A DNA stretch of 64,000 bases from Saturnia japonica (GCA_033032175.1 CM065326.1:11240001-11304000), one strand, 5' to 3'. Shown: positions 23,386-38,100, counted from the stretch's first letter. Notes: generated by a model not told the origin, from the sequence alone. Numbers and translations are program-made.

Positions 23386-23830
23386 ATAATTTTGCTCGTA
23401 AGAAAGCCCTGTACGATTGCTTCGTTCGTTAAAAACTTGATTCATTCATTCATGATTATAATTGAATTCATGAATCTCTTGATTCATGAGATATCTTTTA
23501 ATTCCAATAATATTGTACTACTAGCGGTGTCCCGCGGCTCTGCACGCGTTTATTACTCAGTAATTATTTTCGTGTTATAATTTCATTTTTACTAATATTA
23601 TTGACAATTCAAACAGCTTATCAATTGGGGAATTACATAAATTGCCCTTGTACAAAGTTTCATACAAATAAGTTTAGCCTTTTCTGAGTTAATTCGGGAC
23701 CTAGGAAAAGACATTGAAGCAATGATTGCTTAGTGTTAGCGTGTACGGATATCGCGTCGATGGTCATTAGTTCGAATCCGTACAATGAACCTGAGATTTC
23801 GGTGAACATACATACCTACATAAAAACAAC
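23386..23830. repeat. Repeat fragments: cccgcggctc motif and tRNA-like head
   Basis: Near 23521 ctagcggtgtcccgcggctc belongs to the dispersed family better preserved at 40410. At 23735-23815 a tRNA-like head (gtgttagcgtgtacgg ... agttcgaatccgtacaa) suggests a SINE start. A small palindromic run of gattcat/atgaatc units lies at 23440-23490. Confidence 0.4.
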
Positions 23831-24524
23831 AAAATGTTGTACATTTGTTTAGAAGCTGTAATAGATAATAATTATATGTAAATATATTACAGTTCCAGTA
23901 ATATTACATACATAGGTATCGAATTGACAACCTCCTTTTTTAAAAATCGGTCATATCATATATTTATCACCAGTGACTTTTTAGACTTTTAGCAGGAAAG
24001 GAGACGCGTATACCTGAGCCCTGAATGTAATTAGTTGAAATATGGTTTATAAAATAGAATATATTTTTGTTTTTAAAATCGTACAATATCATATCACAAT
24101 CAACAAAATAAGTCAGTTAATAACATTAAAAGATAATAAACATAACCCCTTTTTAATATTAAATACTACTTTAAAAATAGCTTAATTGAAATTAATTACA
24201 TAACTTCGCTTTTACGAAATATCCTAAATCTCTGCTTTTAGATCGCAAAAAATCCGCTTTTTTCAGTGACTGTTTGATAATACATTAGCTCTTAATTTAC
24301 ATTGTTTTCATATTTTTAAATCTCTTTTTTTACCCAGGTCCATGTCTGTATGAAAGTATAAGACAAGTACAGCTTTATTATTGTAGTTATAAGTACTTAT
24401 ATTATTCGAAATTAAACTTTACCATTTCTCAGGAATAGCATTCCCACTACAATTTGACTTTCTGCAATACGGTTTATAGTCTTCACTGTGAGATCTTCGA
24501 AGTCCTGTTATACGATTTAATAAA

Positions 24525-24755
24525 TTATTAAAAAGGATACAGAAAATCCGACTGCAACAAAAACACTCAAAAAAAAAACTCCATTTTTGCTTTTTATTTG
24601 ATTCTCAGACGTCGTACAAATATTAAATATAGCAGTTAATCTCAAAATGAAGATGAATTTAACGAAACCTCGTATGCTAAAATAAGGGCCCTGAAGCCTC
24701 AGACGGCATTTACAGCTTCTTCTTGTCCTTTTTCGCAGACGGGTAAAAACAACAC
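24525..24755. repeat. Dispersed repeat, family P copy 3
   Basis: ccgactgcaacaaaaacact, tttttgctttttatttgatt, cctcgtatgctaaaat and a tail gcagacgggtaaaaac follow the order of 18477-18785. Confidence 0.6.
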
Positions 24756-24964
24756 TGATCCGAGAATAAACAACTTTTGAGAAGTTGTTTTAAACGCTTT
24801 ATATGTTGAAAGTAATATAATATTGATAAAATCTTTATTACACATTTTTAAATTTAAATAAAAAGTATACCACAAATAGCAAGCACAAGCCAGCATTGTA
24901 TTTAAGTGAACTCGCTAGTGTAACCGGTGATGTAAAAAATATATGCGCCAGTAACTGTAAAGAG

Positions 24965-25240
24965 CCTGAGATAATTTAGAATCCCTGCAGTGAGCCTGAG
25001 TTTTCGGTGAAGGAAAACATCGTGATGAAACCATAGCATGGTGGTAGGGCTCTATCTAATGCCCGCCTGGCTAGCTACCATTCTGAAGGTGAAAATCTGT
25101 CGCCAATCACCTACAGGTGTATTCCGGCAGCTGCACTTGAGAGCCTGTCTTCCACTAGGCTTAGCGTGTTACTACTATTTTGGGTCACATCGTCGCTTAA
25201 GGTCAGGTGAGATTGTTGCGATAATGGTATAAAAACCTAT
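24965..25240 (+). repeat. tRNA-headed SINE, family S copy 2
   Basis: agaatccctgcagtgagcct, ttcggtgaaggaaa, gctagctaccat, aaaatctgtcgccaatcacc and ttccggcagctgcactt match the inverse of 21590-21865, ending taaggtcaggtgagattg. The head before 24965 is incomplete. Confidence 0.65.
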
Positions 25241-25659
25241 AAAAGATAAAAAAAAAAACTATCTTAATTATTTAAATCTTGATTAATATTACTCTTAATA
25301 ATTATTATTTTTTAGAATTCCCGTACAAGAGCCGTGCGTGCACTTGAGTGTCACTACTGAGCCAGGAAAAAAATCCTTTGTAGGTATATTTCAAAGAACA
25401 AAAAACACTCACCTTCGGCATGTCTCTTTTAGATAATTTCTTTATATACGATAACGGCATCATTAAAATAATAATAATTTTTTTTATCAATATTATAAAA
25501 ATTATAAAGATAATATCAAAAATACAGTATAAAAATAGACAATGTCTCTGAAATCTATGTGGTTTTGAAATCACGTAGATAATTGAAAGCCTTGAACAGC
25601 AAAGAGTAAGCGAGATAGATGTATTATGATGTATCCCATACATGTAATAATTACAAGAC

Positions 25660-25800
25660 AATTTTTAACATAAAAGAAAACCGACTTCAATGATTTTCAA
25701 GAGTTCGTTGGTGTATCTTCGAAGTTGAAGGTCCAGTGCCAATAAAATTAAAATGGGACCACTCCATTGTTTGGTGGCACTCGCCAATCTCAGGAAGTAC
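25660..25800. repeat. MITE-like repeat, family M copy 2 (partial)
   Basis: aatttttaacataaaagaaaa, accgacttcaatgattttca, gttgaaggtcc and aaaatgggaccactcc match the 5' half of family M. The rest is lost. Confidence 0.6.
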
Positions 25801-26204
25801 TGGTTCGAATGGAAAAACTGTTTTAGTGTTGGATAGACCATTTATAGAGGAAGGCTATAGGCTATGTAACATCACGCTACAACCAATAGGAGCGAAGCAT
25901 CAATGAAAAATGATGCAAAAATGGGGGAAATTTATTCCTTTTGAGAGCTTCCACTGCGTGCGCTGCGTAAGTGGTTAAAGTTACGTAGAAATAGTGTATT
26001 CCAGAATTATTTCACTAAAAAAGTTCTAAGAAAAAGTCCGCGACAGAATATAGTTATTTTTTAAGTTTTACTCAATATAACCTTTTTAATGGTAATAAAA
26101 ATGTTCTAAAATAATGGATTATTTGCGAAGGTGTTTTTGTATACATGGTATTAATCCTTATTGAAATATATACGTTTTTATCACAAGTATGTGGAGTTCC
26201 CTGG

Positions 26205-26670
26205 TGGTTCAAAGTCGCAGGTCCAATGTCAATGAAAGTAAAATGGGACCACCCTTGAGGTAGCCTTTCTAAACAAAAAAGAATAATCTAAATCGTTTCA
26301 TAAACAAATAAGTTGTGTAAAAATACAACACGCTTCTCTCCTGACGGGGTAGGCAGAGACCAGGTCCTTCCACTTGCTACGATCCTGGCATACATCTTTC
26401 GCTTCTTCAACATTCCTCAATCTTTTCACGCACGCTCGTCCGTTTATAGTACTCTTGATCTGACCTTTCTTCAGAACGGCCCCGATCTAATCGAGGAAAC
26501 CTTCCATTCCACTCGCCTTACAAATTTGTTTATTCGTTTTACATTCATCCTTGCCGAAACCTTCCAAGCATCCTTTTCTCAATCCTTGTAGTTATATCTC
26601 CTTTCACACCACAATGTTGTTATAAAAAAAAAAATATAATCGAGTTGAGAACCTCCGCCTTTTGTTTTAG
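26205..26670. repeat. MITE-like repeat, family M copy 3, split by another repeat
   Basis: The left part (26205-26320: aggtccaatgtcaatgaaag, tgggaccacccttgaggtag, ttcataaacaaataagt) and the right part (26625-26670: tcgagttgagaacctccgcc) belong to family M. Between them, 26325-26620 is a different dispersed sequence (gcagagaccaggtccttcca, cttgctacgatcctggcata). I recall it only as a moth-type repeat and cannot classify it. Its open frame is incidental. Confidence 0.5.
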
Positions 26671-26674
26671 TCGG

Positions 26675-27015
26675 TTCATCATCATCTTATCCCTTATCCT
26701 ACTTAAGTAGGGTCGGCACAACATAATGATGTCATCATGTTGTGAATTTAGATCTGGCTTAATTAATTATTTTTTTTATGACCGGCCGCCTGCATGACCT
26801 CAATCCTCCTCGGGATCAAATAAGTCTTATATTACAAAATATATTAACTGCAAAACTAATAACACCTAATAAATAAAACTAAAACGTTAAACCAAAATAA
26901 ACTAGTAGTGTCGAGTAATACGAGTGCCCCACGCGTATGTTTTTCTTTGCCGCCGTCGCCGAATACGAAATTCCACTCGGACGAAGTCGCAGGCACAACT
27001 AGTGAATAATAATAT
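26675..27015. repeat. Dispersed repeat fragments
   Basis: tcatcatcttatcccttatc, taagtagggtcggcacaac, later attccactcggacgaagtcg and caggcacaactagt look like ends of interspersed insect repeats. Function unknown. Confidence 0.4.
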
Positions 27016-27119
27016 AATGCAGACTTTAGTGAAGCCACAGTATTCAGCGAGACATGTTAATGTTTTCGTATTATTTCACGTTCCATACTTCACGGTATCT
27101 GTTCAGGTATAATCTTTCC

Positions 27120-27765
27120 TTATGTCAAATGAAATCAAATTTTTTTCATAATTTTTCACTATTGGTTTCATGTTATTATTCTCGTAATCGTCTTGTAGTT
27201 TACACGTTATCATAGTAATACGAAGATCTAAATTTGATGTCTTTCCAATGTTTTTATTTAGATATAGCAACTTTCGAATCTCCTACATATATTATATTGT
27301 GCAGTCCACCGTCTATTTTGTTTTAGTCGATTATAAAGAGAAATGTTAAGAAGTGCGTGTGTGCGTGGGTTTACTCTTTCATTATTATTTTCAAATTCTG
27401 CAATATTTTATAAATCTACTACCATATTTCGAAACTACCGAAAGGTTTGCTATCTAACATTTTGCTAGGTAACCTCAAACTAAATCGCTGGGATTAAAAA
27501 TACACCTACATGAGAAAGAAAAACGAAAAGTTCATGCGAGCGAAAGCTTTCATGTTACAGATAAACTGCTCCTGAGTGCAGTTGAAAATTTGATGAGTCT
27601 TTCAAGGCTAGACACCTGACGGTCGAGCTAAACATTTCAGGGTTGTGACGTCACAACTGTAGTGCACGTTTTGTTTTTCTGTAACCTTAATTCATACACA
27701 ATAACGCACAGTAGAGATCATTGGTAGTTAAGTTTGGTATAGACATATGAAATATCGATGTTTAT
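27120..27765. other. No feature seen
   Basis: AT-rich, no protein-like frame. Confidence 0.3.
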
Positions 27766-27769
27766 TATC

Positions 27770-28065
27770 GAGTAGCTTTGCCCGCGGCTCCGCTCGCGTA
27801 AACTACAGAATGCCGTCGGTATTGTGATGACCCTGCTTCCACCCACGCCGGTACGCCCGCTGGTTATTCTTAAGATAAATATAATTATTATTTTATTTTC
27901 GCGGAACCATAATATTTTTTTTTTAAATAAATTTGTTCAAGTAATCCTTATAAAATCAGCGGTCTGTCAGTAAAAATTCCGTTAGACCGTTTCGTTTCCG
28001 TTTCCGAGATTAGCCGGCACAAACAGACAGATACACAAACAATAATTTGAAAAGTTGTTTTTTGA
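27770..28065. repeat. Dispersed repeat, family C copy (cccgcggctccgctcgcg)
   Basis: gtagctttgcccgcggctcc, cgctcgcgtaaactacagaa, tttcgcggaaccat and ccgagattagccggcacaaa, acagacagatacacaaac follow the order of the copy at 40410-40925. Confidence 0.6.
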
Positions 28066-28439
28066 AGTGAAAACTTCTTTAGCCGGCCTTATAAGTTCGC
28101 GTAACATTGGCGTCACCTATGACCTCGACATGTTCGTGACGTATTGCGCTTGCGTCAGACTAGCGACGCATACATAGATATATACATATGTTAAACCTTC
28201 TGTTTAAAAGTAACACAAATCGGGTTATTAGTGATTACTATTAATACCTACTAATATTTGTTATATTTAGAATTTTCTATATGTAATATTTGTAAAAGTG
28301 TATAGTTTTTTAACCATAAATAAATAAATATTTACAAAGAGCTCTAAATTGTTGAAAAGGTATTTCAAGTAATTTATTTTTAAATAAATTCATCACATAG
28401 ACATAGAAAACACATTTTGGAAATTTTTAAGTATGCGGG

Positions 28440-28742
28440 TAATATAGAAAAAAGATTGTGTGGTTTTATGAAACCACAGTAAAAGTGAAACTTTTTTTCA
28501 CATTATAGACATTTAACTAAAAATTCACAAAAGAGTAATAATCTATACACTACACGGTCAGTTGCTGCGAACTATAGGCGCCGCCATATTGGCCTTGGCT
28601 GCTCTGGCGAGCGCCTTTCACTTTACCCTTACTCCGCGGCCGACCGTCACGCGACATGCAACACACAGACCAAAAAGTTTGAGACGATCTAATAAAAGTT
28701 TCACTTTAAAATTCCACAAAGCTTTAAGATTTTACTAGATTT
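28440..28742. repeat. Candidate MITE with CpG-rich core
   Basis: taaaagtgaaactttttttc at about 28480 faces aaaagtttcactttaaaatt at about 28694, giving arms of roughly 40 bases that include a tgtgg block. The left arm contains a perfect small palindrome (tgtggttttatgaaaccaca). The core, 28550-28680, is GC- and CpG-rich (ggcgccgccatattggcc). No ORF. Confidence 0.4.
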
Positions 28743-29023
28743 ACCATTGTTCCGAACTGGTGCTAACGTTCGAGTCCTATAGGTGACTTATTAGATTAAA
28801 ACTTGAAAGTGACAAGTTCTAAAGAAGAAAATTTAATAAAGTAACACAATAAAACCATTTTTCATATAAAACTCTAATCTTCAAACCTATTAATCCATTA
28901 ATTGACAATATTTATATTAGTTTAAAATTTTAAAACGGTAAAAGAATCATCACCCGGACTGGACGAAGGCCGATGTTTAAGTTTCAGAAGTATACTGATC
29001 GTGTGGGGCTTCAACAATCCCCT

Positions 29024-29029
29024 TTTATT
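29024..29029 (-). promoter_or_regulatory. Candidate polyadenylation signal of TRPA gene 1
   Basis: AATAAA on the minus strand, about 155 bases after the stop codon at 29184-29182. Confidence 0.35.
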
Positions 29030-29181
29030 AGATTCGATTACAAGATTTCTAATATTGCAAATGTTGGAAAGTACCAGTCAAATATTATGTCGTTAAATTA
29101 TTAACTTTAATATGTAATTTGATTCTCAGAAGATTAATTAAATTGTAATGCTTGATAATTTGATGATTCGATAAAAATATG

Positions 29182-32100
29182 CTACGAAGTTGTGTTGTCT
29201 AAAGTACGCAATATAGCATTAACAGCTTCCATTTCTTTTGATATAACTTCCATTCTTACTTTCAATTCGTCTACTGCATCTTTACAAACAAAATTATTGT
29301 TTTTAACAACAGTACCAATTGATTTATGTTTTGGAATCGTATCCAAAATTAGAGTTTCATTTTGGTTCCCATTTGAGACGCTTTTTCTATTTTTCTCTAA
29401 AACTGTGTGTGTTTCATCCATTTTTAAATCCAAATTATCCTCTCTTTTCTTCATTTGTTTTTGTGCTATATAAAAAACAGCATCTCTTAAATACAACGGC
29501 AACAGTTTATAATTAACAGCGCTTATTTTCATATGGTTGATAATTTTTCTCTTTATCCTCAAGCGTTTTGGTAGACGATTCATCAAAAATTTGTTATACA
29601 CGACGGATTCGAGTAATGATAGAAATTCTACTTGCTTCTCCAATCTCCTGATGTTTCCGTGTATTTCTAAATTGTTTAAATCGTTGACAGCTACACCGAC
29701 CATCAGGTTCATTAGAACTATACCAGCTAATATTAGGAAGAGGAGAAATAAGATTCTTATTATTACGAGAGATGGGGCTAAATCCTTTGTATGTTTTTCA
29801 TCGAAGAGATCGAGATAATCGAATTCTGACGTCATCATTACCATAGTTTTCACAAAAGCGGCCCAGGGATCGTTAAAGGGTGCTTGGGAGTGAAACTGAA
29901 TCATGAAGCTTAGTGCGAAACCGATGACGATAAACACAAAAGACAGAAGGATCTGCAAAAGGAATATTGATTAGAAGCTGTCATTGTACTTTTTGCAGCT
30001 TAAATTAAATAACTAAGAAAAACTAAAAGAGTTAAAGTTAACTAGCTCTATCCATTTGTAAGAACAAAAAAAATGAAAAAATAGTGTTGGTTCTTAAGCC
30101 CCTTAAATTCAAGTTTCCTTGCACTGTGCGCCATCAATGCATCCTGTCATTGAACTTAGTTCCCGTACTTGTCGGCTGCTTGACGTTCATGGTTGCTGCT
30201 TCGCTTCTTAGGGTCACAGCATGAAGCTATATAGCTTACCTACCTTAATAAATAAGGGTATAAAATACAACAGAATCTTTCATATGTGACCGGTGATTCC
30301 AGAGATTAAAATAATCTGTAATAACTATTTAAGATTATGAATTCAATATTCTATTGTTTACTTCTAAGTAAAAATTACCTTTAAGACTTTAGACAAAACT
30401 TTGCCAAACATCAAAACGTAATATCCCCAATTCGGGAAACGTGATAACATTAACATCATTTCTGTCCAAGATAATAACAACGCAACAGTTGCTAAGTGCC
30501 GAGGCCATAAATCCTCAAGCCACAATGACAACACTGTCGGTAAAACCATTGCAAGTGTTACTGCCACTAATTTGATCCATGATTCAAGTCGGTAAAAATA
30601 TATTTTACTTCCAAATTTCATGTAAAGAATTTCCTGCGAAATAAGTATAATTTTTAATTATCTATCTAATTTGTTATTATATGCAGTTACAGTAATATTT
30701 AATTACAATACTATATCATATTGAGAAGTATCTCAGTCATAATAAGATATTCGTGCCCGATACAATACATCTTTTGAAATTTTTAGGTTATATCTATTAT
30801 ACATGTATGCAAAATGTTTGTGCGGATTTGTAAAATGTGCATTTTCAAAGGATAATTTGTTTCTAGCTCTTGCCAGCCGGTGCTGCCATCCACTCGTTTC
30901 GCTCGCTTGACTCATGCGATGTGATCAGTTTTAAAAACTAACCAAACTTATTTAGTGCGCATTCCGCTAGACATGGCTAGTTTATAAAAGTACTAAACTG
31001 TAAGTGTACATAATTGTACATCTTAAAAATACCAACAAGAACGTCAGCGGTAGTATATAATATCTATCTTCTAAAGATCACCCCCAAGATAGGCATTTTT
31101 TGGGCAGCACAATTCACGCGTGCGCTCGACTTACTGCATTCTGTAGTGAGTAGTCCACGCGAATGGTGCCTCTGGCACAGTTAGTATTCAAATATTCCCG
31201 AATGTTTCCATAGATCATTTCAACTAAGATATTGAGTTTGTGTTAGGAGCAGCCTATCACATAAGTGTAATGACGATACCTCGAAATCGATCCCACGTCT
31301 CCGTGGAACCTCAGCGTGATAGTCCACACATCTATGACAAGACTATTTATTGTTTATTTAGATAACTTACGAGGGACTGCGAATGCGATGCTTGTCCTAA
31401 GCGCCATTTCTGGTTGGTACTGCACTGTACTTGAGAACGAGTCATAGCATATTACCATCATTGGCTTCATCATAACTGAACATCAGGCGAAATTGTGGAC
31501 AAATCCTTTCTAAAATTCTTTAGACTTATTAACGGGCAATACTTTGCTTAAAACAGTGGATTTAGAAGGTAAAATTTTACATAAGATTCTTATGTAACGT
31601 AGGTGAGTGCTAAGAAAGGATTTTCAAATGTTTATCCCCTAAGGGTTACAAATATTTAACTCTCTATTGCTGCCGATAGGAAATCACATAGGACAATATC
31701 GCTAGCAAACAAAAGATTTATTCACCTTCTACAGTATGTTTATGGTTCCATTTTAGGGTCTAAAGTTTTTATAATTATAGATTATAGATTACCTGTACAA
31801 ATATCAGTGTCCCTGTTATGTAAATGAAAATACGCCACATAACCGGATTTAACCAAACAGGTGATACGCCCTTTGTGTCTTTGTAAAAATAAGTAGATAT
31901 TATAAAAATGTTTAGGGATAAAACGTATATAGTGTAAATGCCCAACATAATATAGAAAAATGGTAATAAATACACCCAGTTCAAATACAGAAAACTTTCA
32001 ACAAACGGGTGAACTAGTAATCTCTTCTGGTCAAATCTATTTCCAGTTTTAAGAAGCGCTTCCACAACTTTCATTTGTTCTTCTGCTCCCGCATTCGTTG

Positions 32101-35100
32101 TAAAAAAATTATAATCAACATAAACAACACTTGGAAATTGTGAAATATCTGTATCATCACTATAGATGTATGAGTTGAAAATATTTTCCATAAATTGTGT
32201 AGGCTTGGAAATGTTGTTCATAATGAAGTCAAAACATGTTTTCTTAAAGTCAGGTCCTTTTGTACGTAGAGTAATGTCTGCCCCTTCACGTATAAATAGC
32301 GATATAATGTCTTCATGCCCGTAATAGCTTGCAACATGAAGTGGAGTCCAGTTATAAATGTCTAATTGATGAAGGGTACTTCTATCGTGATCCAGTAAGA
32401 TCTTTGCGATTTCCAAGTTGTTCTTATTAGCAGCGATATGTAGTGATGTAGATAAATTAAACCACGGACACTCTTTGGAAACTTTTAAGGAACAGTTGGC
32501 GTTACTATTTAGTAGTACTTTCACACAATCAACGTGATTATAATATGCAGCCAGATGAATAGGACCCAGGCCTACATATTCAGTATTCAGTTCGTCCTTT
32601 ATGCAACTTTTTATAACATCATTATGTTTAAGAAGGATTTCAAGTATGTCTGAATGGCCATATTTCGCCGCGACGTGAAGAATGTTAAAATTTTTAGGTA
32701 ATTTACAGCAAACAGAAGCACCTATGTTGAGTATGAGTTTGACACAATCTATATGATTATGAATTATAGCTTTGAAAAGAGCAGTTTCTCCTTTTTTATT
32801 TTTGTAATCCAATGTCTGGTTTTTTTTAGCGGTACTCAATATTTCATGTAAAATATCGATGTCTCCAAGCTCTGCTGCGGTATGAATTGAAGCGTCTCCA
32901 TTATTGGCCTGACAGAGTCAAAGTAGGTAAGTCAATAAAACATCAACTGTATCTTGAGCAAATAAGAATAAATTAATGACAGAAGTACCATCCATTTAAG
33001 ATCAGTTATTATTTTTGTAATTTTAAAAGGGGATCGACCCAACGTTATTTTGCCAATGCTGATATTTCATGATGTATTTACTTCGAAGCAATGCATTATA
33101 GTAAACAGGTATATTATTAATAAATATAGGTGATATTAATAATATCACCTACCTGATATGCATAAGCTAAATTTTATTACTAAAGATTAAAGCCATCATT
33201 TGTATTATGAAAAATGTTGTTATTAAATGAAATATTTAATGCAAAGGTCAATCAATATTCGCAATAAATCTTCTAAACCAATTTCAGTTTATAAAAATAA
33301 ATGTTGGTTCTACTCATCGTCAATAAAAAATTGTTCTTTGTCCTACCTAACACAACATGCTGGCACAACATGTTTGTATTTATTAATTTTGTGAACTGAA
33401 ATTTGTCTCAGTTTTATAATATGAACGGCAGCCAACCTGATGTCAACCCTCCATTGGATCTCTTTGTTTGTGTCTTAAATAGCAATAGAAATTTCATCAC
33501 CTTTAAGGCCTTCTACAACTGTTTTATAAATAAAAATAAAAATTCTTATTATTATATTGGTACTTTAGTAATTCAAGTATGAACAACAAAGGTTATAATT
33601 TATTTATGATAGAGCAAATAATTTAAAATTCTTTTTGTAAAATAACAATTTAAGAAAATGACATTAAAGAAGCCTGTTTACCTGTAAAGTTATATCAGCT
33701 CCATTTTCCAACGCAATACAGACTCCTGGAAGCCATTTAGCTTTCACTGCAGCATGCAAAACTGTATATCCGTCCTTGTCTCTGACATCAAATGCAATCC
33801 TGTTATCTTCTGTATGATACTTTGAAAAAGTCTAAAAAGTACCAATAATTAAAAACGGACAAAAAAAAACACTATCAGTTACACTGTGTATTAACTATCC
33901 GTAACCGATCAAAGTTCTTTCTTGAGTTCTATCTACCGTTTTGATGTTTTGGCCATTATGTTAACTGAATCCTTTCCTACAATTGATTTTGAATGTTTTT
34001 AACAGTATTAATAATTGCCTGTTTGTTAGTTATTTATGTTATTAATGCTGCGTGTGTTAATTAGGCTTCGTTTAATGATTCAATAAAATATATTACTTTT
34101 GTTATTGCTATTACACCCGTAAACCAATATAAGCTTAAAAACTTTATGTTGTATTGATGTAATTTAACCAATTGAAATTGTGAAACATGAAACTGGAATT
34201 TTAAGATATTTAAATGTACCTCTGTCTACGTAATTTTATTATGTAACGATTGCTTTATACCTCTAACCCTGTTGATTGTTTTCTTATACAAATATGTAAC
34301 GGTGTTTCTCCTGCCTTATTTAAGTGTTTTATTGATCCACCAGCAGCTAAAATGACGTCTGTTAGATCCAGGTATTCGAGTTCCATTGCAACGTGAAGCG
34401 GAGAATTTATGCAGTGTGTAGTATCACTTTGAACAGCATGAAATTTACTACCCGCATCGAGAAGAATCTTGATAACTTGCCTGAAACTTATAGATATAAT
34501 AATTATTACTTATTTCTTTCTTCTACGTCACACTATTTTAATTTTGAAAAGGATACATTTTACATCCGTTTTAGGTGATTTAGTATTGACATCAACTACC
34601 CCTTGGCCAAATTGATCACTCAATCAATCATTTCCATTGTATAGTTTATAGAAAATAAATTTACGAGGTCCTATACTATCTACCAATTTCTGTATAAAAT
34701 TAACAGAATGAGATATGAAGGGGAAGTGCCTTTTTAAAACTTACTCTTCGAGGCCGATCTTCTCTCCTCGGTAGAAGGCTGATCCTGCTATATCAAGAGG
34801 AGTCTGACCCATGATGTCCTGGTTATTTGGATCTGCACCAGCGGCTAGGAGCAAGCGAACGGAATGATATCGCGCGCAAGAACTTGCAACGTGGAGTGGA
34901 GTCCACGCTGTTTCTATAAACGGTAACTGTATAGAAAATTATTAGGATAATAAAAGTCAATATATACCAGTAAATACTATTGATACTATACTGTATAAAT
35001 TGTGTTGTGTAACTTGTAGGCACAATGGATGTTCTAATGAACATCTAATAATAATTAATTATTTATTAGTTCTAATAATTAATTATTTATGATTGTAGTT

Positions 35101-38100
35101 CATTTGTTACTAGAAGAATTAGAGCTTTTTCAATCGCTAGATAAAGTTTATTTGCAGAATAATTTTGACGTTTTGACGGATAATGCATGACAGATTTTAA
35201 TCAAATCAATTTCTAAAATTATTTCTTTAAAGTTATGTGTTAAAATAATTCACATGATGGTTAAAGAGATAAATCACCAATATAAATAAATGTAGGACAA
35301 CGACACAAACAAATTTTATATATAAATAATTAGTAAGTTAGATAATTAAAAATTTATGTTTAAAAAACAAATGTAATAATTTTCCACACCCTATTCAGGG
35401 TCCATGTATTCGGATATTTTATCATATAAGAACAAATATACATACTTGATGCAAATGGATAGATAAATAAATAAAACATACAGTACAAATCCAAAATTAA
35501 ATTAAAAGTTTATATAGTAAAATATCATGACTTTGTACTTTGTACCAGTAGCTAGTATGCACGTACCTTAAGATCCTTACATTTATGTTCAATGGAGTCT
35601 TTCCATGTTTTAGCTAATACTGTAACTGTTCCAATTCCACTCTTCATATTTGCTATAGATTTAATAAGTCCATTTAATCTTCGAATTTTTTCTTCTATAA
35701 TTTTCCATGTTAAACCACTTTCTATTTCTCGTTGTATTTCTGTAAATTGTGAAAACAGATGATATTTATACATAATTCCATAAGGTAGACCCTCGCCGTT
35801 TCATAACAAATGGAGGAATCTCAGTCACTAAGGTATTTGACGATTACTATCGAATAAAATCATGGACATCTCATTGTCGGGCCGTCGCTAGACCTGCGAT
35901 GTCTCAAATAGCCGAGTTCATGCGTATTATTTTTTAATTCATTATTTTTAATGTGGTTAAAATCCATCGCTATTTCAATATTCCAATAACCTGGTAAATT
36001 TGCATTGGCAATAGTGTCAATCTGTTAATCTTCTTTATTCTAAAGTGTTCTGCTAATTAAAAATTAGGATTTTTTACTAATATGTTGAATATTACTCCAT
36101 TATAAAGTACACCGATAACCAGTTATTATTAGGGACACTAAGGAAGTTTCCCGAGTTTTAATGTATTTTACTACTTGTTCTAGGAACTTAAGGACTATAT
36201 GCAAATAAGAATAGAAACATTTCCCACTTTCTGGCAATCCCAGCAAAAAAGCAATTTGCACAACATTCCCCGCCCACGCAGCCATGTGCATTGGAGTTCC
36301 TCCAAGTTTAGATGACCTGTTTTTATCAGCTCCATATTTAAGTAGGATCGAAAGGGAATCTCCACCAACCAGAGCAGCAATATGACAAGCAGAGTCATGT
36401 CCCAGACGACATGTTGCGTTTGGATTTGCACCTTCGATTATCAACCTACAAATACAAAAAAAAAACTTTAAATTTCTACTTCTTTATCTGATACAATTAT
36501 TTTATTATCTGTTGAATCAGCTCACAATATAAAAGATCTTGTTATGTATAAATTATCATATTTTTCGAGACTAACGGAGAATGTCCTTATAGCTTAGATA
36601 TTATAAGACACTATAAAACACGCATATAATTTAGAAGAAATCACTGATTGATGATTTATAATACTTCAGCAGAGAAAATATTTTTATCGTGGTGCCAGAT
36701 GGTCATGTCGCGGCATCGTACGACTCGTTCGCGCCTCTAATTATTGAAAACAAACTCGAGCCGAGTGTTGAGTTATTTTAATTTTGTATTACCTCTCAAA
36801 CTATGCGTCCAAATAACATGCTGTAAAAGACGAAGTTTATCTTGATTACAAATTGTCTTTATGATGAAGTAACTTTTGTTCGTAACGATTAATATGCCAT
36901 GCTTAAAAATAATGCTCAAAAATTAATTTTTAATCTTCATCAAAAAAAAATTTGCAATAATACCTTAAAGTGGCTCATGTATAAGAAATAGATATATATT
37001 ATCACAGACTTTTTATATATACTAATGGTAAATTTTTTTGTAGGACATTGTATTGACGTATCACCAGCGCATGCGGCTAAAGCAATTCGCGAGAGCTTCG
37101 ACTTCGGACTTACGTAACAAAAATCAATATTTAAGGCTAGCTAGAAACTTTAACCTAATGTTATATAACCTATACTATTCCTCGTGAGTCTGGCTATCAT
37201 ATAAAAAAATAATTTTTAATTCGACTGGTAATTCCAGAGATTAGCGTGTTTAAACAAACAAAAAAAACTTTTCCGCTTTATTATATTATTAGGATTATTA
37301 TGATTTTACATTTTTTTTAAATATAGAATGATTTGTGTAATTATTTAACCAAAATGTTCTAGTCCTTACCATTTCAAATTTCGAACTCTACGACCCTATG
37401 AGGCCGTGTCCTAAAAGTGCATAACCTCTTTAAGCTTAGAAACCTTCAAATGAGGTACTAATATAGTACGGTGACTTTAGTATTTGCTTTTGTTTTTATG
37501 TGAGTTCAACCTTTTTTGAATAAAATCGGATTGAGTTTTCAAACATGTGTCAAAATATAATGTAATTTAAATCAAAAGCACTAAGGAGTATTGTTATCAA
37601 CTTCGAAGCAAATCACCGCCGAAATAACTTTCTACCCCTTTTTCCCCCCTTAGGGGTAGAATTTCGGAAAATCCTTTCTTATTGGATGCGTACGTCATAC
37701 AAAGAACACACCCTCCAAGTTTGTTTAGGCTTTGCGTTGATCCGTCAGTGAGTCATGCAGGACAAAGCATTTTATATGTATAGATTATTCATTCAATCAT
37801 TAATTTAAGATTTCTAGTTTTTAATTGGACATAAATAACACAAATCGAATTACAACTAGTTGAACCAGTCATTAGAACATATACTTTTGTATTAAATGCT
37901 ATATCTTTGATTCTAAGCGGAACTAAATATTTCACACAAAATTTGTTTATCTGGTAATCATAACAGTTAAAAAATCTAATTTATGAAACTGTTAGACTGA
38001 ACCTCTTTAAGCGTGTATCCACTAGAGATATGTGAGGTAGCTAGGTGGTACATGAGAAATAAATCCACCAATAGGATTGCTTCATTTTTCTAGCCACTCT

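Noticed and set aside
26313..26591. Plus-strand ORF of 92 codons
   Set aside because: It coincides with a dispersed repeat inserted in family M; the open frame is incidental.
36195..36431. Second frame overlapping exon 4 of TRPA gene 1
   Set aside because: The ankyrin-coding frame is the one that joins exons 3 and 5 in phase; this frame is its shadow.
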